54,962 nucleotides of DNA from Candidatus Baldrarchaeota archaeon (GCA_030587435.1 JAUQZC010000047.1:1-54962); one strand, 5' to 3'. Shown: positions 6,798 through 16,693, counted from the first letter of the stretch. Numbers and translations are program-made. The notes: generated by a model from the sequence alone, not told the origin.

Positions 6798-8066
6798 TTA
6801 CGTAGTTTTTAAGAAGAAATCGAGTGTCCCCTTCCTACCTGTATTTTTTCTCTTAGTTATTTCTTTGTTCATCTCATTTATGAGTTTTAGTTCGATTCCT
6901 TTCGGTATGACTCCGGATGCTGCCACTGTGTGTCCATCAGCAAATCCTGAAAGTTTCTTGCAAGCTTCTATCAAAATCACATTTACCGGGACTGCCTCAT
7001 TCCTTTCAATTTTCTGTTTTAAGAGTTGAGGAACTCTAACAGACACTTTCACAAAGTCTCCCCTTAGCTCTCCGTATCCTGGTATTTGTGGCTGCATATT
7101 CATAAATCCTACAAGATATTTGTCTTGCTTTATCCATTTTTGATAACTTAGATAGGAGCAAAATGTACCTATTACTTTAACACCCATCCCTTTGAACTCA
7201 TCTTCAGCATGAAAATATTGAATATGACCAATTTCTTTGAGTCCCTTAATTCTGAGCTTACTTAGAAGTCTCTTATTTACTTGCTTACGTTTGTTTTCTA
7301 ATTCTTTGATTTTATCTAGCGTTTCTGGAGTTATTCCGTGAAGACATGCCCTTACAGCGATTTCAGGACCACCTTTATAGTATCCAACCGATCCCAGTAT
7401 AGTTAGCTTTTTTGATAAATCTGTGTGAGAAAACATGCCTCCATTAAGCTTTACTGAGTATATTTCCTTTTCTCCCCTTTTTGAAACGATTACTTTCCCT
7501 TGTTTGATTGCATCACTGAGAGGAATTCTATTCAATCCGGATAAGTTACCTGGTATTTCAGCACTTCCAACTACGGCTAAATGAGCTAGTTTTGCATTAG
7601 ATTGATCCAAACATTTTGCAAAAAGATACGTAGTAGTAGCTCCTGAGGCATCTCTTTCTCCACTAAAACCGTAGAGTTCAGGGTCCAAATTGTGAATAAG
7701 CGGGTCTTTGGAGGGTACTGCATCGTGATGATCCAATATAATTGCTAAGTTGCGGCTCTTATTTATCTTTGATAAAAACTCTGCATGAGCTGCTGCAATA
7801 TCTACGTAGAAAAAAATTCTACCCCTTTTTGCATGTAAATCTTGAACAACTTGAGGATAAAGTTTTTCTAGGCAAATCGTCCGTACTTCCAAGCCTATAT
7901 TTTTTAAGCTTTCTTTAAGGATGGCTGCTGAAGTTATTCCGTCAGCATCATCATGATAAATAAGAAAGGCCTCTTGAGTGAGATTTTCTCTCAAAGATTC
8001 TATTGCTTTTTTAATATCTTCCATAAATCTGTCAAATTTTTCTTTATCATACGACATTTTATTCAA
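6798..8066 (-). CDS. DHH/DHHA1-family RecJ-like nuclease
   Basis: The 422-residue phosphoesterase carries YHDDADGITSA (about residues 40-50) and LDHHDAVPS (about 109-117), the metal-binding motifs of the DHH family. A C-terminal DHHA1 region includes FADGHTVAASGVI. The layout fits archaeal RecJ or GAN-type nucleases that act on single-stranded DNA and associate with the replisome. It is transcribed 10 bases behind the family B DNA polymerase, which supports a replication or repair role. A tRNA- or oligonucleotide-degrading DHH enzyme is the alternative. Confidence 0.85.
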   Translation of the reverse strand: MNKMSYDKEKFDRFMEDIKKAIESLRENLTQEAFLIYHDDADGITSAAILKESLKNIGLEVRTICLEKLYPQVVQDLHAKRGRIFFYVDIAAAHAEFLSKINKSRNLAIILDHHDAVPSKDPLIHNLDPELYGFSGERDASGATTTYLFAKCLDQSNAKLAHLAVVGSAEIPGNLSGLNRIPLSDAIKQGKVIVSKRGEKEIYSVKLNGGMFSHTDLSKKLTILGSVGYYKGGPEIAVRACLHGITPETLDKIKELENKRKQVNKRLLSKLRIKGLKEIGHIQYFHAEDEFKGMGVKVIGTFCSYLSYQKWIKQDKYLVGFMNMQPQIPGYGELRGDFVKVSVRVPQLLKQKIERNEAVPVNVILIEACKKLSGFADGHTVAASGVIPKGIELKLINEMNKEITKRKNTGRKGTLDFFLKTT

Positions 8067-8076
8067 AGCCTCTATC

Positions 8077-10452
8077 TCATTTTTTCAAAAAATCAAAAAG
8101 CGATACTTGTCTTTCCCCTGTTTTTAATTGCTTTTCATCGTACCCAAAGCCCTCAAGTATTCTAAGCGCTGCTGGAATTATTTGCTTGTTTACATAATAC
8201 TCTATATCTATATCGTCGTAGTCTGCCATGTTGTGTGGTACAGCTTTATCCGCTAATTTGCCTTCGCCCTTAACTATAACGTATCCTATTTTGTCTCCAA
8301 CTTCTAGTGTTCCTCCAGCTTCTAAAAGTTTTTTAGCAGCCATGACATGTGCTGCTTCCACTTTGTATTCTTCAAGCTTTCTGGTTAATGTTTTCCATAT
8401 AACTAGTTGTTCGTAAGGAACCTTTTTCTCTTTCAGTTGTTTAATTACGTCCCTTACATAGTTGGCTGCTTTTTCTGGAGATTTCTCTTTTAAAACTATT
8501 TCTATAACTTTTTCTTGAACTTCTCTAGCTATCTCACTCCAATCCCCTCTAACGACTTCCAGGCCTACAGCATCTATTCTCCCATCTTTTAGAAGACCAG
8601 CATATCGTTTTTTAGCTTCAGTAAAGAAAACACGCTCATAGATTTTGTCCGGCTTGATATCCAAACCTAATTCTTTTTCAACCATTTTTTCAAATTTTTC
8701 GATCTTATCTGGCTCATATTTTAAGAAAACGCTATCGGTATCCCCGTATATTACTGTTAGTCCTAGTTTCTTGGCTATTTCAATAGTTTTCTTTATAGTT
8801 TCTCTTCCCCACGCTGTTGTTGCCTCTGCTACTGGTCTAATGTACCATCTGGCTCCAATCCATCCTGCATAACCATAGGTAGCATTTGCGATAACCTTTA
8901 TGGCTCTTTGACGATTATCAAGTAATTTATATTCTAAGCTTCTTGGATCAAGCTGCTTCATTTTTTGTCTTATTTCTTCTCTTGCCTTTAGGAGTTTTGT
9001 AAGTGCGCGTTTGTATAGTCCAGGCGGACTCTTTAGGAAACGATGATTAACTTCTGGTGCTACATAAACCTCTTCTGGTGGGACGTCTTCGTCGGGTGGA
9101 ACATATGTATCAGGAGAAATATTGTATCTTATCATGAGGTTTGGATAAAGCGAACTGAAGTCATAAACTATAACGTTTTCATGGATCCCCATTTTTGGTT
9201 TTAAAACTAGACCACCTTTGTATGGTGTGTGTTTTCGCTCTACCCGATTAGGTGCTAACTCGCCGTCTAGGTAAGCATGCCGCATTAGATGCCATTCAAC
9301 TCTGAATCCTACTGCTGCAGCTAGCACCTGGTCTAAAGGTAGTCCCACGATAGATGATAGCTGCATAGCAAAGGGTAAAGCTTCTTCCGCTATCCCTAAA
9401 GTACTTTCTGCATCTTCCATGGCATATTTTAACAATTCTTTTCTTTTTTCTTCATTATCCCAGTACTCGGCGATTTTTAGCTTATTTATTATCGTTCTTT
9501 CTTCTGTTTTCATAACACCTAAATATTCGGCAACATTTTCCAGAGTTTTTACTTTCACTTCATATAGTTCCTCAGCATAGTCTAACAAATCTATATTTGC
9601 TCTACCAGCAATGGAAATATGCCCATAAACGGAGGTATGAGGTTCTCCTTTATTCCTTCCGATATCTAGTTTCACGCCAAGTCGTGCTGCTCTCTCCATT
9701 AGATAAGGCCAGTCAAAGCGATTAGAATTGTACCCTACAATTATATCGGGATCAAACTCCTTGATAAAGTTCACAAATTCTGTTATTAAGTTGATATCGC
9801 TGTGGCCTTCTGCCAAAAATTGTTTTTTGATGCCGCTACTTGTAACGACTGATATTATAATAACGGGGTCTCTATCAGGTATTGGTACGCCTTTGGGATT
9901 ATAACATTCAATATCAAAGGACATTATCCTTAGTTCGGGGAAAAATGTTTCCCCAGTGGGGACTGGATTTTTTTTTGCGATGTATATCTTGTCTACTTGG
10001 TATTTTTTGTCATTAGAAATTTCTTCTACATCGACTAGATGCCATCCACAAGGCATTAGCTGATTATCAATAAGATAACGAATAGAGTATCGGATGTCAG
10101 CCTCTAGATATGAATCTATATCACGTATTTTTATAACGGCATCTCGATATCCTGGTACGTCTTTTGGATTCTGGCACATGAGACGTAAGGCAGTTAAAGG
10201 TTTTCCGAAAAATTTTCTCTCCACTCTCTCTATTTTTAGGATTGGCGATTTTGATGTCGATAGTTTTTTAATTTGTTGAATTAACATGTCAATATTAGCG
10301 TCTTTTCGCGGAATTGCGTAAAAGTACGGTCGAAAGATCTTATCTATTATTAATATACGGTTTCCTCTTTCATCTATTCCCCATAATTCGACCTGTGGTT
10401 TTCCCTTTTCAATGGTATAAGCTATGTCTAAAAGCCAAAGTTTAATTTTCAT
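8077..10452 (-). CDS. polB: Family B DNA polymerase
   Basis: The 791-residue enzyme has full exonuclease and polymerase domains. Exo I is MSFDIECYN (about residue 180), Exo II VGYNSNRFDWPYL (about 245) and Exo III YAMEDAEST (about 345). Polymerase motif A is DFSSLYPNLMI (about 435), motif B KVIANATYGYAGW (about 520) and motif C YGDTDSVF (about 570). All catalytic aspartates are present, so it should be a proofreading replicative or repair polymerase. It starts at an ATG at 10452 and is followed after 10 bases by the DHH nuclease. No PolD subunits are seen in the window. Confidence 0.95.
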   Translation of the reverse strand: MKIKLWLLDIAYTIEKGKPQVELWGIDERGNRILIIDKIFRPYFYAIPRKDANIDMLIQQIKKLSTSKSPILKIERVERKFFGKPLTALRLMCQNPKDVPGYRDAVIKIRDIDSYLEADIRYSIRYLIDNQLMPCGWHLVDVEEISNDKKYQVDKIYIAKKNPVPTGETFFPELRIMSFDIECYNPKGVPIPDRDPVIIISVVTSSGIKKQFLAEGHSDINLITEFVNFIKEFDPDIIVGYNSNRFDWPYLMERAARLGVKLDIGRNKGEPHTSVYGHISIAGRANIDLLDYAEELYEVKVKTLENVAEYLGVMKTEERTIINKLKIAEYWDNEEKRKELLKYAMEDAESTLGIAEEALPFAMQLSSIVGLPLDQVLAAAVGFRVEWHLMRHAYLDGELAPNRVERKHTPYKGGLVLKPKMGIHENVIVYDFSSLYPNLMIRYNISPDTYVPPDEDVPPEEVYVAPEVNHRFLKSPPGLYKRALTKLLKAREEIRQKMKQLDPRSLEYKLLDNRQRAIKVIANATYGYAGWIGARWYIRPVAEATTAWGRETIKKTIEIAKKLGLTVIYGDTDSVFLKYEPDKIEKFEKMVEKELGLDIKPDKIYERVFFTEAKKRYAGLLKDGRIDAVGLEVVRGDWSEIAREVQEKVIEIVLKEKSPEKAANYVRDVIKQLKEKKVPYEQLVIWKTLTRKLEEYKVEAAHVMAAKKLLEAGGTLEVGDKIGYVIVKGEGKLADKAVPHNMADYDDIDIEYYVNKQIIPAALRILEGFGYDEKQLKTGERQVSLFDFLKK

Positions 10453-10553
10453 GGTTTATCCTCTTTACGATATCTCTAAATTTAAAATGATTAGTTACTT
10501 CCCTTAAAAATATCGCATATTAAAGTGTAGGAAGGCTTGGTATACAAGCTAAT

Positions 10554-11042
10554 TTATAGTCGTTTTTCCATAAGAAAAGCATCTTCTCCATTTCTATAGT
10601 AATTCTTGATTCGACCAATAGCTCTAAATCCCATTTTCTTATAAAATGTCTGTGCAATCAGATTTGAGACTGCAACTTCTAATCTTATCGTTTTTATACT
10701 TGTTTCCTTGAATTTCTTAATTAAAACATTCATTAAACATTTTCCTACACCCTTTCCTCTATATTGCGAATCTACAGCAATGGAAACTACGTGTCCACGG
10801 TTATTTCTTACATCTCCTATTATGTACCCAACTATTTTCCCATATATTTCGGCAACATAAAAATATTCTTTGTTAAACCAAAATAACGTTTGAAGAGTAA
10901 AGAAAGAGTAAGGCGTTTTAAAGGATTCTATCTCTATTTCGTAAATTCGTCGCAGATCTGTTCTTTGCACTAAACGTATAAATATATTTTTAGATACATC
11001 CCTTTTTGTGTTTTTGTCAAATTCCAAACTCCTCGACCTCAA
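10554..11042 (-). CDS. rimI: RimI-type N-terminal acetyltransferase
   Basis: This GNAT enzyme of about 162 residues would acetylate protein N termini with acetyl-CoA. The acetyl-CoA loop is SIAVDSQYRGKGVGKCLM (about residues 90-107). LEVAVSNLIAQTFYKKMGF (about 120-138) and the C-terminal YYRNGEDAFLMEK are typical of RimI/Ard1 homologues. The frame opens at TTG 11042; an internal TTG at 11027, eight bases after GAGGT, is an equally good start. It is divergent from pelota and upstream of polB. Confidence 0.85.
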   Translation of the reverse strand: MRSRSLEFDKNTKRDVSKNIFIRLVQRTDLRRIYEIEIESFKTPYSFFTLQTLFWFNKEYFYVAEIYGKIVGYIIGDVRNNRGHVVSIAVDSQYRGKGVGKCLMNVLIKKFKETSIKTIRLEVAVSNLIAQTFYKKMGFRAIGRIKNYYRNGEDAFLMEKRL

Positions 11043-11132
11043 TTATTGCATATATTTGCATGCCTTTAAATAGTGATAAGTAAGTTGATATCTTTAATTT
11101 ATTGTACAAAAGGATGTACGAGTGTGCTATCG

Positions 11133-12227
11133 ATGAAAATTGTTCATGAAAATCTAAAGAGAGGTGAAATTACGCTTATTCCAGAGAATTTAGATGATTT
11201 ATGGCATCTTTATAACGTTATTACTCCAGGCGATATTGTTTACGCAAAAACCCTTCGAAAGATAGAAAGAGGTGAAGAAGTTAAAAGAAGAAAAAAGGTT
11301 GAGAAAAAACCTGTTTATTTAGGTTTAAAGGTTGAAAACGTAGATTTTCATGAGTTTACAAATAGATTGAGAATTAAGGGAATAATTATAGAGGCCCCCG
11401 ATAATATAGGAGCACTGGGATCCTATCATACTATTAACGTTAATATTGGGACTCAAATAAAAATAATTAAGGAAGAATGGCCTACTTTTATATTAAATAG
11501 AATCAAAGAAGCTGTAGAAAGTGCTAGAAGACCAAAAGCTCTTATAGTAGCGATAGAAGAAGGCGAAGCAACAATAGCAGTAGTTGGTGACTATGATATT
11601 ACAATAGTGGCTCAAATTATTCAAAGTATTCCAGGTAAGAGATTAAACTCGAAATACCACGATGAAGCAATTAAGAAATTTTTTAGTGACGTTTTTAAAG
11701 TTGTAGAAGAAAACATTAGAAAAGCGAATAATTTTTCGGTAATAGTGGTAGCTGGCCCTGGATTTGTAAAAGACCATTTTTCTAAATATCTGGTTTCAAA
11801 GATGTCTGAACTTTCAGGTAAGGTGGTTGTGGATAGTGCCAGTAGCGGTGGCGAAAACGCTGTATATGAAGTTCTTCGTAGGGGTGTTATCTCAAAAGCC
11901 GCCGAGAAGATGCGTGTTGAAGAGGAACTTGAACTTATAGAAGAATTCTTAAAAAGGCTAGGTCAAGAACGTGGTACCGTGAGTTATGGAATGGAAAATG
12001 TAGAAAAAGCCGTAATTCTGGGGGCGGTAGATACCATATTAATAACTGACAGAAAACTTAGGGAATCATCAAAAGAAGAAAGAAAAAAACTCGATGAAAT
12101 ATTAAGGGAAACGGAGAAAAAAAGAGGAAAGGTGATGATTTTTGCAGCAAATACTCCAGCTGGTAAACAATTAGAAAATTTTGGCGGAATAGCAGCTTTA
12201 CTCAGATACAGGCTCCCAGACAATTAG
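11133..12227 (+). CDS. pelA: Pelota, mRNA surveillance and ribosome rescue factor
   Basis: The 364-residue protein is the archaeal Dom34/pelota homologue that splits stalled ribosomes with ABCE1. The N-terminal domain starts MKIVHENLKRGEITLIPENLDDLWHL. The central domain contains VVVAGPGFVKDHF and VVDSASSGGENAVYEVL, and the C-terminal domain ends with GIAALLRYRLP. The ATG at 11133 begins family sequence; the frame continues upstream for 20 codons without conserved residues. As in other pelota proteins there is no GGQ peptide-release motif. Confidence 0.93.
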   Translation: MKIVHENLKRGEITLIPENLDDLWHLYNVITPGDIVYAKTLRKIERGEEVKRRKKVEKKPVYLGLKVENVDFHEFTNRLRIKGIIIEAPDNIGALGSYHTINVNIGTQIKIIKEEWPTFILNRIKEAVESARRPKALIVAIEEGEATIAVVGDYDITIVAQIIQSIPGKRLNSKYHDEAIKKFFSDVFKVVEENIRKANNFSVIVVAGPGFVKDHFSKYLVSKMSELSGKVVVDSASSGGENAVYEVLRRGVISKAAEKMRVEEELELIEEFLKRLGQERGTVSYGMENVEKAVILGAVDTILITDRKLRESSKEERKKLDEILRETEKKRGKVMIFAANTPAGKQLENFGGIAALLRYRLPDN

Positions 12228-12245
12228 GTGGTTAATTATATAAGA

Positions 12246-13331
12246 TTAAAGGGGTGTATATGAAATTCTAACTCTATCAGCTGTTGGATATTCTTCAACT
12301 ATACCGATTTCAGCATTAAATCTGCGTTTTAATTCTTTTGATAATTTTTCAACGACATACCAAGTTGTTTCAATTACCATATTTTTTTCGTCTATATGTA
12401 ACAGTTTTTGAGGGATGCCATACCGCCTTATTAGAATGAGTTTTAACCGTTTAAGGTCATTTAACCCCTTATTTGGTAACTGGATTATCCCTTTGACAAG
12501 CAGACCTTCCTCTGTAATCTCTTCATAGGGTTTAGCTACTATTTTTGCTCTCCTTAAAAGCCTATTTTTAAGCTGAACGCTGTCTTTAAGACTTGATGGG
12601 CAATAGTGAACTGTTATTTTTAAGTTTCGTGCTGCCCATTTTAAAACATTAAGCGCGGTTTCCTCGCTTCCTTCAGCAGCTGCTAATGTACCGCTTTTGG
12701 GCTTAATGTTTCGTTTTCTAAGCTCTTGAGCATTTGTCTCACTAAACTCTAGTTCATTCAGATTAAGAAATGATGCCCCAATATCATCAAGATACTTTGC
12801 AAACACCTTGATTTTGTCAGCTTTTCCTGGTATTGCGGGAATTTCAGCCCCCACATCCATGTCCGTGTCTAATGCCCATTCTATCTTTTTCCAATCACTT
12901 TTGCTGGGATGAAAACGTATTTCATCCAGTCCTGCCTCAGATAGTTCACGTAAGAGTCTCTTAGTAACCGTTATACCACTGGTGTATAAATGAAGATGAA
13001 AGCTTGGACCAAAAGTTTCCTTAAGTAATTTAATGTATTTAATTGTTCTTTTTGGTTTTATTAAAGGATCTCCTCCAGTTATTCCCGCTCCAAGCGCATT
13101 CATCAGCCTAGCTTCCTTAATTATGTCTTCATCCTTTCTTACTTCTAGTTCGTTAGCAAAAATCACATCTTTCCATCGCCTTTTCTCCGACAACGGACAG
13201 TAAAAACATCTTCTAGGACATAAACCTGTTACAAAAAGAACTAACTTAGCTCCCTCCATACAGAGTTCGCAGCCGCGCGGAAGTTTTCCTACAACTAAGG
13301 ATCTACCTGCAGTTTCTTTTATTTCACGCAT
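12246..13331 (-). CDS. Radical SAM protein related to PflA (COG2108-like)
   Basis: The 361-residue protein carries CPRRCFYCPLS (about residues 38-48), the CxxxCxxC site for the SAM-binding 4Fe-4S cluster, and GGDPL (about 86-90) as the SAM-contacting glycine motif. A preceding CELC pair near residues 21-24 could bind another metal. It matches uncharacterised archaeal radical SAM proteins distantly related to pyruvate formate-lyase activase. The substrate is unknown. The start lies three bases downstream of the stop of the nucleotidyltransferase gene, so the two are surely co-transcribed. Confidence 0.8.
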   Translation of the reverse strand: MREIKETAGRSLVVGKLPRGCELCMEGAKLVLFVTGLCPRRCFYCPLSEKRRWKDVIFANELEVRKDEDIIKEARLMNALGAGITGGDPLIKPKRTIKYIKLLKETFGPSFHLHLYTSGITVTKRLLRELSEAGLDEIRFHPSKSDWKKIEWALDTDMDVGAEIPAIPGKADKIKVFAKYLDDIGASFLNLNELEFSETNAQELRKRNIKPKSGTLAAAEGSEETALNVLKWAARNLKITVHYCPSSLKDSVQLKNRLLRRAKIVAKPYEEITEEGLLVKGIIQLPNKGLNDLKRLKLILIRRYGIPQKLLHIDEKNMVIETTWYVVEKLSKELKRRFNAEIGIVEEYPTADRVRISYTPL

Positions 13332-13334
13332 CTG

Positions 13335-14054
13335 CTATTTCACTCCTTCGTCCTCTAAAATTCTTCTTCTGACAATAGGATCTCTGTCAACAACCTTTTT
13401 TAAGACTTCACCGAAAGTTTCATGTGGTGACAACTCTCTTTTCAGGTAAACCCCAGTTCTCCCTATTTTGTCTCTTCTCAACAGAACATTTATTCTTTCT
13501 TCAATTATATCAACACTAACTCCTAGAATTTTTGCTACTTCAGATTCTCTGCCAATGATAGAACTTTCGATGTGTCCTTTTACTGTGGGTTCAATAAGTA
13601 TTAAACGTTTGTCGACACCTGGGACTCTAATGTTATTTCTGAGTTCATTTATAGTTACTAGGCCACCAAACTTATAGAATTCCCATTCTCTTTTCCTAAG
13701 CTTAACAAGTGGAAATGTCACTACAGTTTTTTCATCTAAACATATATGGGCCTTTAGAGAGTGCCATGGAGTGGCTTGAACTATTTGCCGAGAGTAAAAA
13801 TCGAACCCAGCACTATGCAACACCGATTCCACCTGAAAAGGGGATACTGTTTGAGGTATAACTATGTCTATGTCGCTTTGAGGCGTAACATCTCCCCTTG
13901 CAATGCTGCCATGGGCAATTGTCTGAATATTATATCTTGCCAGCAATTCCATTATTCTTAGGGCTTTTTCTCTAAGCTCTTTTAGAAGTTTCCATCTTTC
14001 CTCTGTGTAAATTACTTCTATCTTGTCCCTCACTCTAATCGGCTTTTTTGCCAT
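13335..14054 (-). CDS. Nucleotidyltransferase-domain protein with C-terminal helix-turn-helix
   Basis: The 239-residue protein has the minimal nucleotidyltransferase signature GSIARGDVTPQSDIDIVI (about residues 48-65), with the catalytic GS and paired aspartates. The C-terminal third (EVAKILGVSVDIIEERINVLLRRDKIG, about 174-200) looks like a winged-helix DNA- or RNA-binding module. Candidate reactions are nucleotidylation of a protein or RNA, but no substrate can be assigned. It is the first gene of a two-gene unit with the radical SAM protein. Confidence 0.75.
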   Translation of the reverse strand: MAKKPIRVRDKIEVIYTEERWKLLKELREKALRIMELLARYNIQTIAHGSIARGDVTPQSDIDIVIPQTVSPFQVESVLHSAGFDFYSRQIVQATPWHSLKAHICLDEKTVVTFPLVKLRKREWEFYKFGGLVTINELRNNIRVPGVDKRLILIEPTVKGHIESSIIGRESEVAKILGVSVDIIEERINVLLRRDKIGRTGVYLKRELSPHETFGEVLKKVVDRDPIVRRRILEDEGVK

Positions 14055-14247
14055 TTAACCTATAACCTCATATTTTTTATACTGAATTTTCAAATACCTC
14101 GCGTTCTAATTTATAAATTCACTTTATATTGGTTACCGATGGCTTTATATTGAAATTTTATCTTTCTCTAGTGAATTATTTTTTCATTTAATTTTGTCAG
14201 ACATAAACTTTTTAGGTAAAAATTCGTTTGACGTGATGGGATGAACT

Positions 14248-15417
14248 ATGAATTCGTTAATTATGACTTTATTGGTTTTCTGGCTTATGATCACACTTAT
14301 TGGCCGATACTTAAACCTTGAGAAATATGGATTAGAGATTTCTCCGTTTGCAATTATGTGGAAAACAAAGAAGTTTAATAATTTTATCAGGAAAATAGCA
14401 AAAAAATTCCCTTGGCTTTGGAAGAGGATATGGCTTATAGGCATACCCTTAGGAATTGCTTCCCTGTTTTACGGATTTTATTTTTTATTTACTAACCTAA
14501 TAAAATTTTTTGTGAACCCCTCAACAGCAGCGTCTGTCGTTCCAGTCTTACCAGGTATTACCATCACAGGCAAAACATTGTATTATTTGTTTTTCGCTCT
14601 TGCTGTATCGGTAACTGCTCATGAACTTGCTCACGGACTTGCAGCAGAAGCCGAAGAAATACCTGTGAGAAGCTCTGGTGTATTATTATTTATCTTAATA
14701 CCAGGTGCATTTGTGGAACTGGACGAGGAAAGAATGAAGAAGCAGGACGTCGTGAAAAGACTTAAGATTTTTAGCGCGGGTTCCATGGCTAATCTAATTG
14801 TTGCAGTTCTTTTTCTTATTTTGCTAATAAACTTTGAATTGCTAATTTTGCCCCTTTATGCAGCCCCTGCTGGTGTCTTAATTACTGATGTTGTAAATGG
14901 AACTCCCGCTTCTAAAGTTTTTACGCCTGGAGTTATTATATTCGAGATAAATGGCACGGTAGTTCATAATGTCGAGGAGTTTCATAATTATCTTGTAAAT
15001 GTTAGTCCAAATCAAACCTTAGTGTTTAATACAAGCGAAGGAGTTCTCAGGTTAACAACGGCGAGACATCCTGCAAATTCTTCTAGAGGCTACATAGGTA
15101 TATACACGTTTAATTATTATCCTTCTAAAAATATATTTGGTAAAATGCTAGGAACCATGGCTCCATATTATCTTTTTGAAGTTGTAAACTGGACTTTTCT
15201 GCTCTCACTTAGCCTTGCAATTTTCAACATGCTACCCATACCCTTTTTTGACGGAGACAGAGTTATCAGTGATTTAGTAAGGGACTGGGCGAAAAAGCGT
15301 AATATCGGTGAAAAACTGCCAAAAACCATTAGAGTGGGATTTGCAGTCTTATCAGTACTACTATTGATTTTAAATTTTGTATTTACCTTTTTGAAAATCG
15401 GGTTTAAAATTCCTTAG
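14248..15417 (+). CDS. Site-2 protease family (M50) membrane metalloprotease
   Basis: The 389-residue protein has several hydrophobic segments. The zinc site is HELAHGLAAEAEE (about residues 130-142, HExxH), and the second metal motif is LPIPFFDGDRV (about 330-340), where the aspartate completes the site. Between them is a PDZ-like region with GVLITDVVNGTPASKVF and an insertion of N-rich sequence. Such enzymes cleave transmembrane segments of regulators or signal peptides. ATG 14248 follows GATGGGATGAACT. The NcsA-like gene starts 15 bases after its stop. Confidence 0.88.
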   Translation: MNSLIMTLLVFWLMITLIGRYLNLEKYGLEISPFAIMWKTKKFNNFIRKIAKKFPWLWKRIWLIGIPLGIASLFYGFYFLFTNLIKFFVNPSTAASVVPVLPGITITGKTLYYLFFALAVSVTAHELAHGLAAEAEEIPVRSSGVLLFILIPGAFVELDEERMKKQDVVKRLKIFSAGSMANLIVAVLFLILLINFELLILPLYAAPAGVLITDVVNGTPASKVFTPGVIIFEINGTVVHNVEEFHNYLVNVSPNQTLVFNTSEGVLRLTTARHPANSSRGYIGIYTFNYYPSKNIFGKMLGTMAPYYLFEVVNWTFLLSLSLAIFNMLPIPFFDGDRVISDLVRDWAKKRNIGEKLPKTIRVGFAVLSVLLLILNFVFTFLKIGFKIP

Positions 15418-15431
15418 GTGGATGAATCTAC

Positions 15432-16379
15432 GTGGGAGGACTTCAAACTATATGTACTAAGTGCAAAAAAAGTCCAGCAATTTTCTTTAGGAAATATTCC
15501 GGTGAAAAATTATGTAAAAAATGTTTTTTAGAATCCGTTGAAAACAGAGTAAAGGGGACTATTTCAAGATTTAAAATGTTTAGAGAAGAAGATCGAATCG
15601 CAGTTGGTGTTTCAGGTGGAAAAGATAGTGTTGCATTACTTTACATTCTTAGTAAAATAGAGAGAAAATTTCCCAAGTCTGAACTAATTGCAATTACTAT
15701 TGATGAGGGAATAAAAGGTTATAGAGAGGAAAGTTTAAGAATTGCTAGAAAAGTTGCAAAGGATCTAGATGTTGAGCACGTTGTGTTTTCTTTTAAAGAT
15801 CTTTTTGGCTATACTTTAGATTCTATATTTGAACGTTCTTTAAAGAAGGAAATAAAGCTTGCTCCATGTACTTATTGTGGAGTTTTAAGGAGGAAAGCAT
15901 TGAATTTAGCTGCTAGAGAAGTTAATGCCAGTAAACTTGCAACTGCGCATAACTTAGATGATGAAGCTCAAACAATTCTCATTAATTTTTTAAGAGGAGA
16001 TGTAGAGAGACTAGCCAGACTCGAACCCGTTCAATCAATCGTGCATCCAAAGTTCGTTCCCAGAGTAAAACCTTTAATGGAAGTCCCGGAAGATGAAGTT
16101 TCTCTTTACGTATATCTTAGAGAATTAGACTTTTTCTCTGCTCCGTGTCCTTATGCAAGATATGCCCTAAGAGGAGATATAAGAGACTTTTTAAACAAAA
16201 TGGAAGAAAAGCGACCCGGAACAAAATTTATTGTCTTAAACACACATCTTAAACTTCTACCATTTCTGAAACAAGCATTACGGGAGAAAGTTTCTCTGCA
16301 AGAATGTATCATTTGTGGGGAACCGACCCCACATAAGATATGTAAGGCGTGCGAGTTACTGCAGAGGATTCAAAATTAA
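15432..16379 (+). CDS. tRNA 2-thiolation enzyme, NcsA/Ctu1/TtuA family
   Basis: The 315-residue protein would activate uridine in tRNA by adenylation and insert sulfur. It starts with a zinc finger (CTKCKKSP and CKKC). Next is the PP-loop VGVSGGKDSVALLYIL (about residues 58-73) and the catalytic cysteines in APCTYCGVLRR (about 140-150) and APCPYARY (about 237-244). It ends with a second zinc finger (ECIICGEPTPHKICKAC). GTG 15432 lies behind AGGTGGATG. Whether it modifies U34 or U54 cannot be told from sequence alone. Confidence 0.88.
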   Translation: MGGLQTICTKCKKSPAIFFRKYSGEKLCKKCFLESVENRVKGTISRFKMFREEDRIAVGVSGGKDSVALLYILSKIERKFPKSELIAITIDEGIKGYREESLRIARKVAKDLDVEHVVFSFKDLFGYTLDSIFERSLKKEIKLAPCTYCGVLRRKALNLAAREVNASKLATAHNLDDEAQTILINFLRGDVERLARLEPVQSIVHPKFVPRVKPLMEVPEDEVSLYVYLRELDFFSAPCPYARYALRGDIRDFLNKMEEKRPGTKFIVLNTHLKLLPFLKQALREKVSLQECIICGEPTPHKICKACELLQRIQN

Positions 16380-16576
16380 AGCATTTTTAAAACTTTTTTA
16401 GAAATATCTTCAACACGTCTTCGATCTGAAAGCGTAATACTGTATGTCTTTTTATTATTTGATATACGAACAATATATTCTGCGTTTTTTTTCTTTATCA
16501 CAAATCTAACAACTTTAGATCCCATTATTAAACTTCTGGCATAGTTCATAAATTCCTCCACTGAAGAAAGTTTCAA
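16376..16576 (-). CDS. rpl38e: Ribosomal protein eL38-like
   Basis: The 66-residue basic protein follows the eL38 pattern: SVEEFMNYARSL, then a VVRFVIKKKNAEYIVRIS strand pair, then YSITLSDRRRVEDISKK in place of the family's LYTLVV(T/D)DxxKAEKLK. The start is TTG 16576 behind GGGGTG. eL38 is known from eukaryotes and a subset of TACK archaea, so it bears on the host's placement. It overlaps the NcsA-like gene tail to tail by four bases and sits about 120 bases from the SRP RNA gene. Low overall similarity keeps this call moderate. Confidence 0.6.
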   Translation of the reverse strand: MKLSSVEEFMNYARSLIMGSKVVRFVIKKKNAEYIVRISNNKKTYSITLSDRRRVEDISKKVLKML

Positions 16577-16664
16577 CAGTTACACCCCCAAAAACAATTC
16601 AAGATAAAACCATACCAACGCACATACTTAATAAAATTTCTTTATCGATTTTAAAACGAAAAGC

Positions 16665-16672
16665 TAATTAAA
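16665..16672 (+). promoter_or_regulatory. TATA box of the SRP RNA gene
   Basis: TAATTAAA is centred about 26 bases upstream of 16694, where helix 1 of the SRP RNA begins. Confidence 0.45.
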
Positions 16673-16693
16673 CCAATAAAACATACTATTTCA

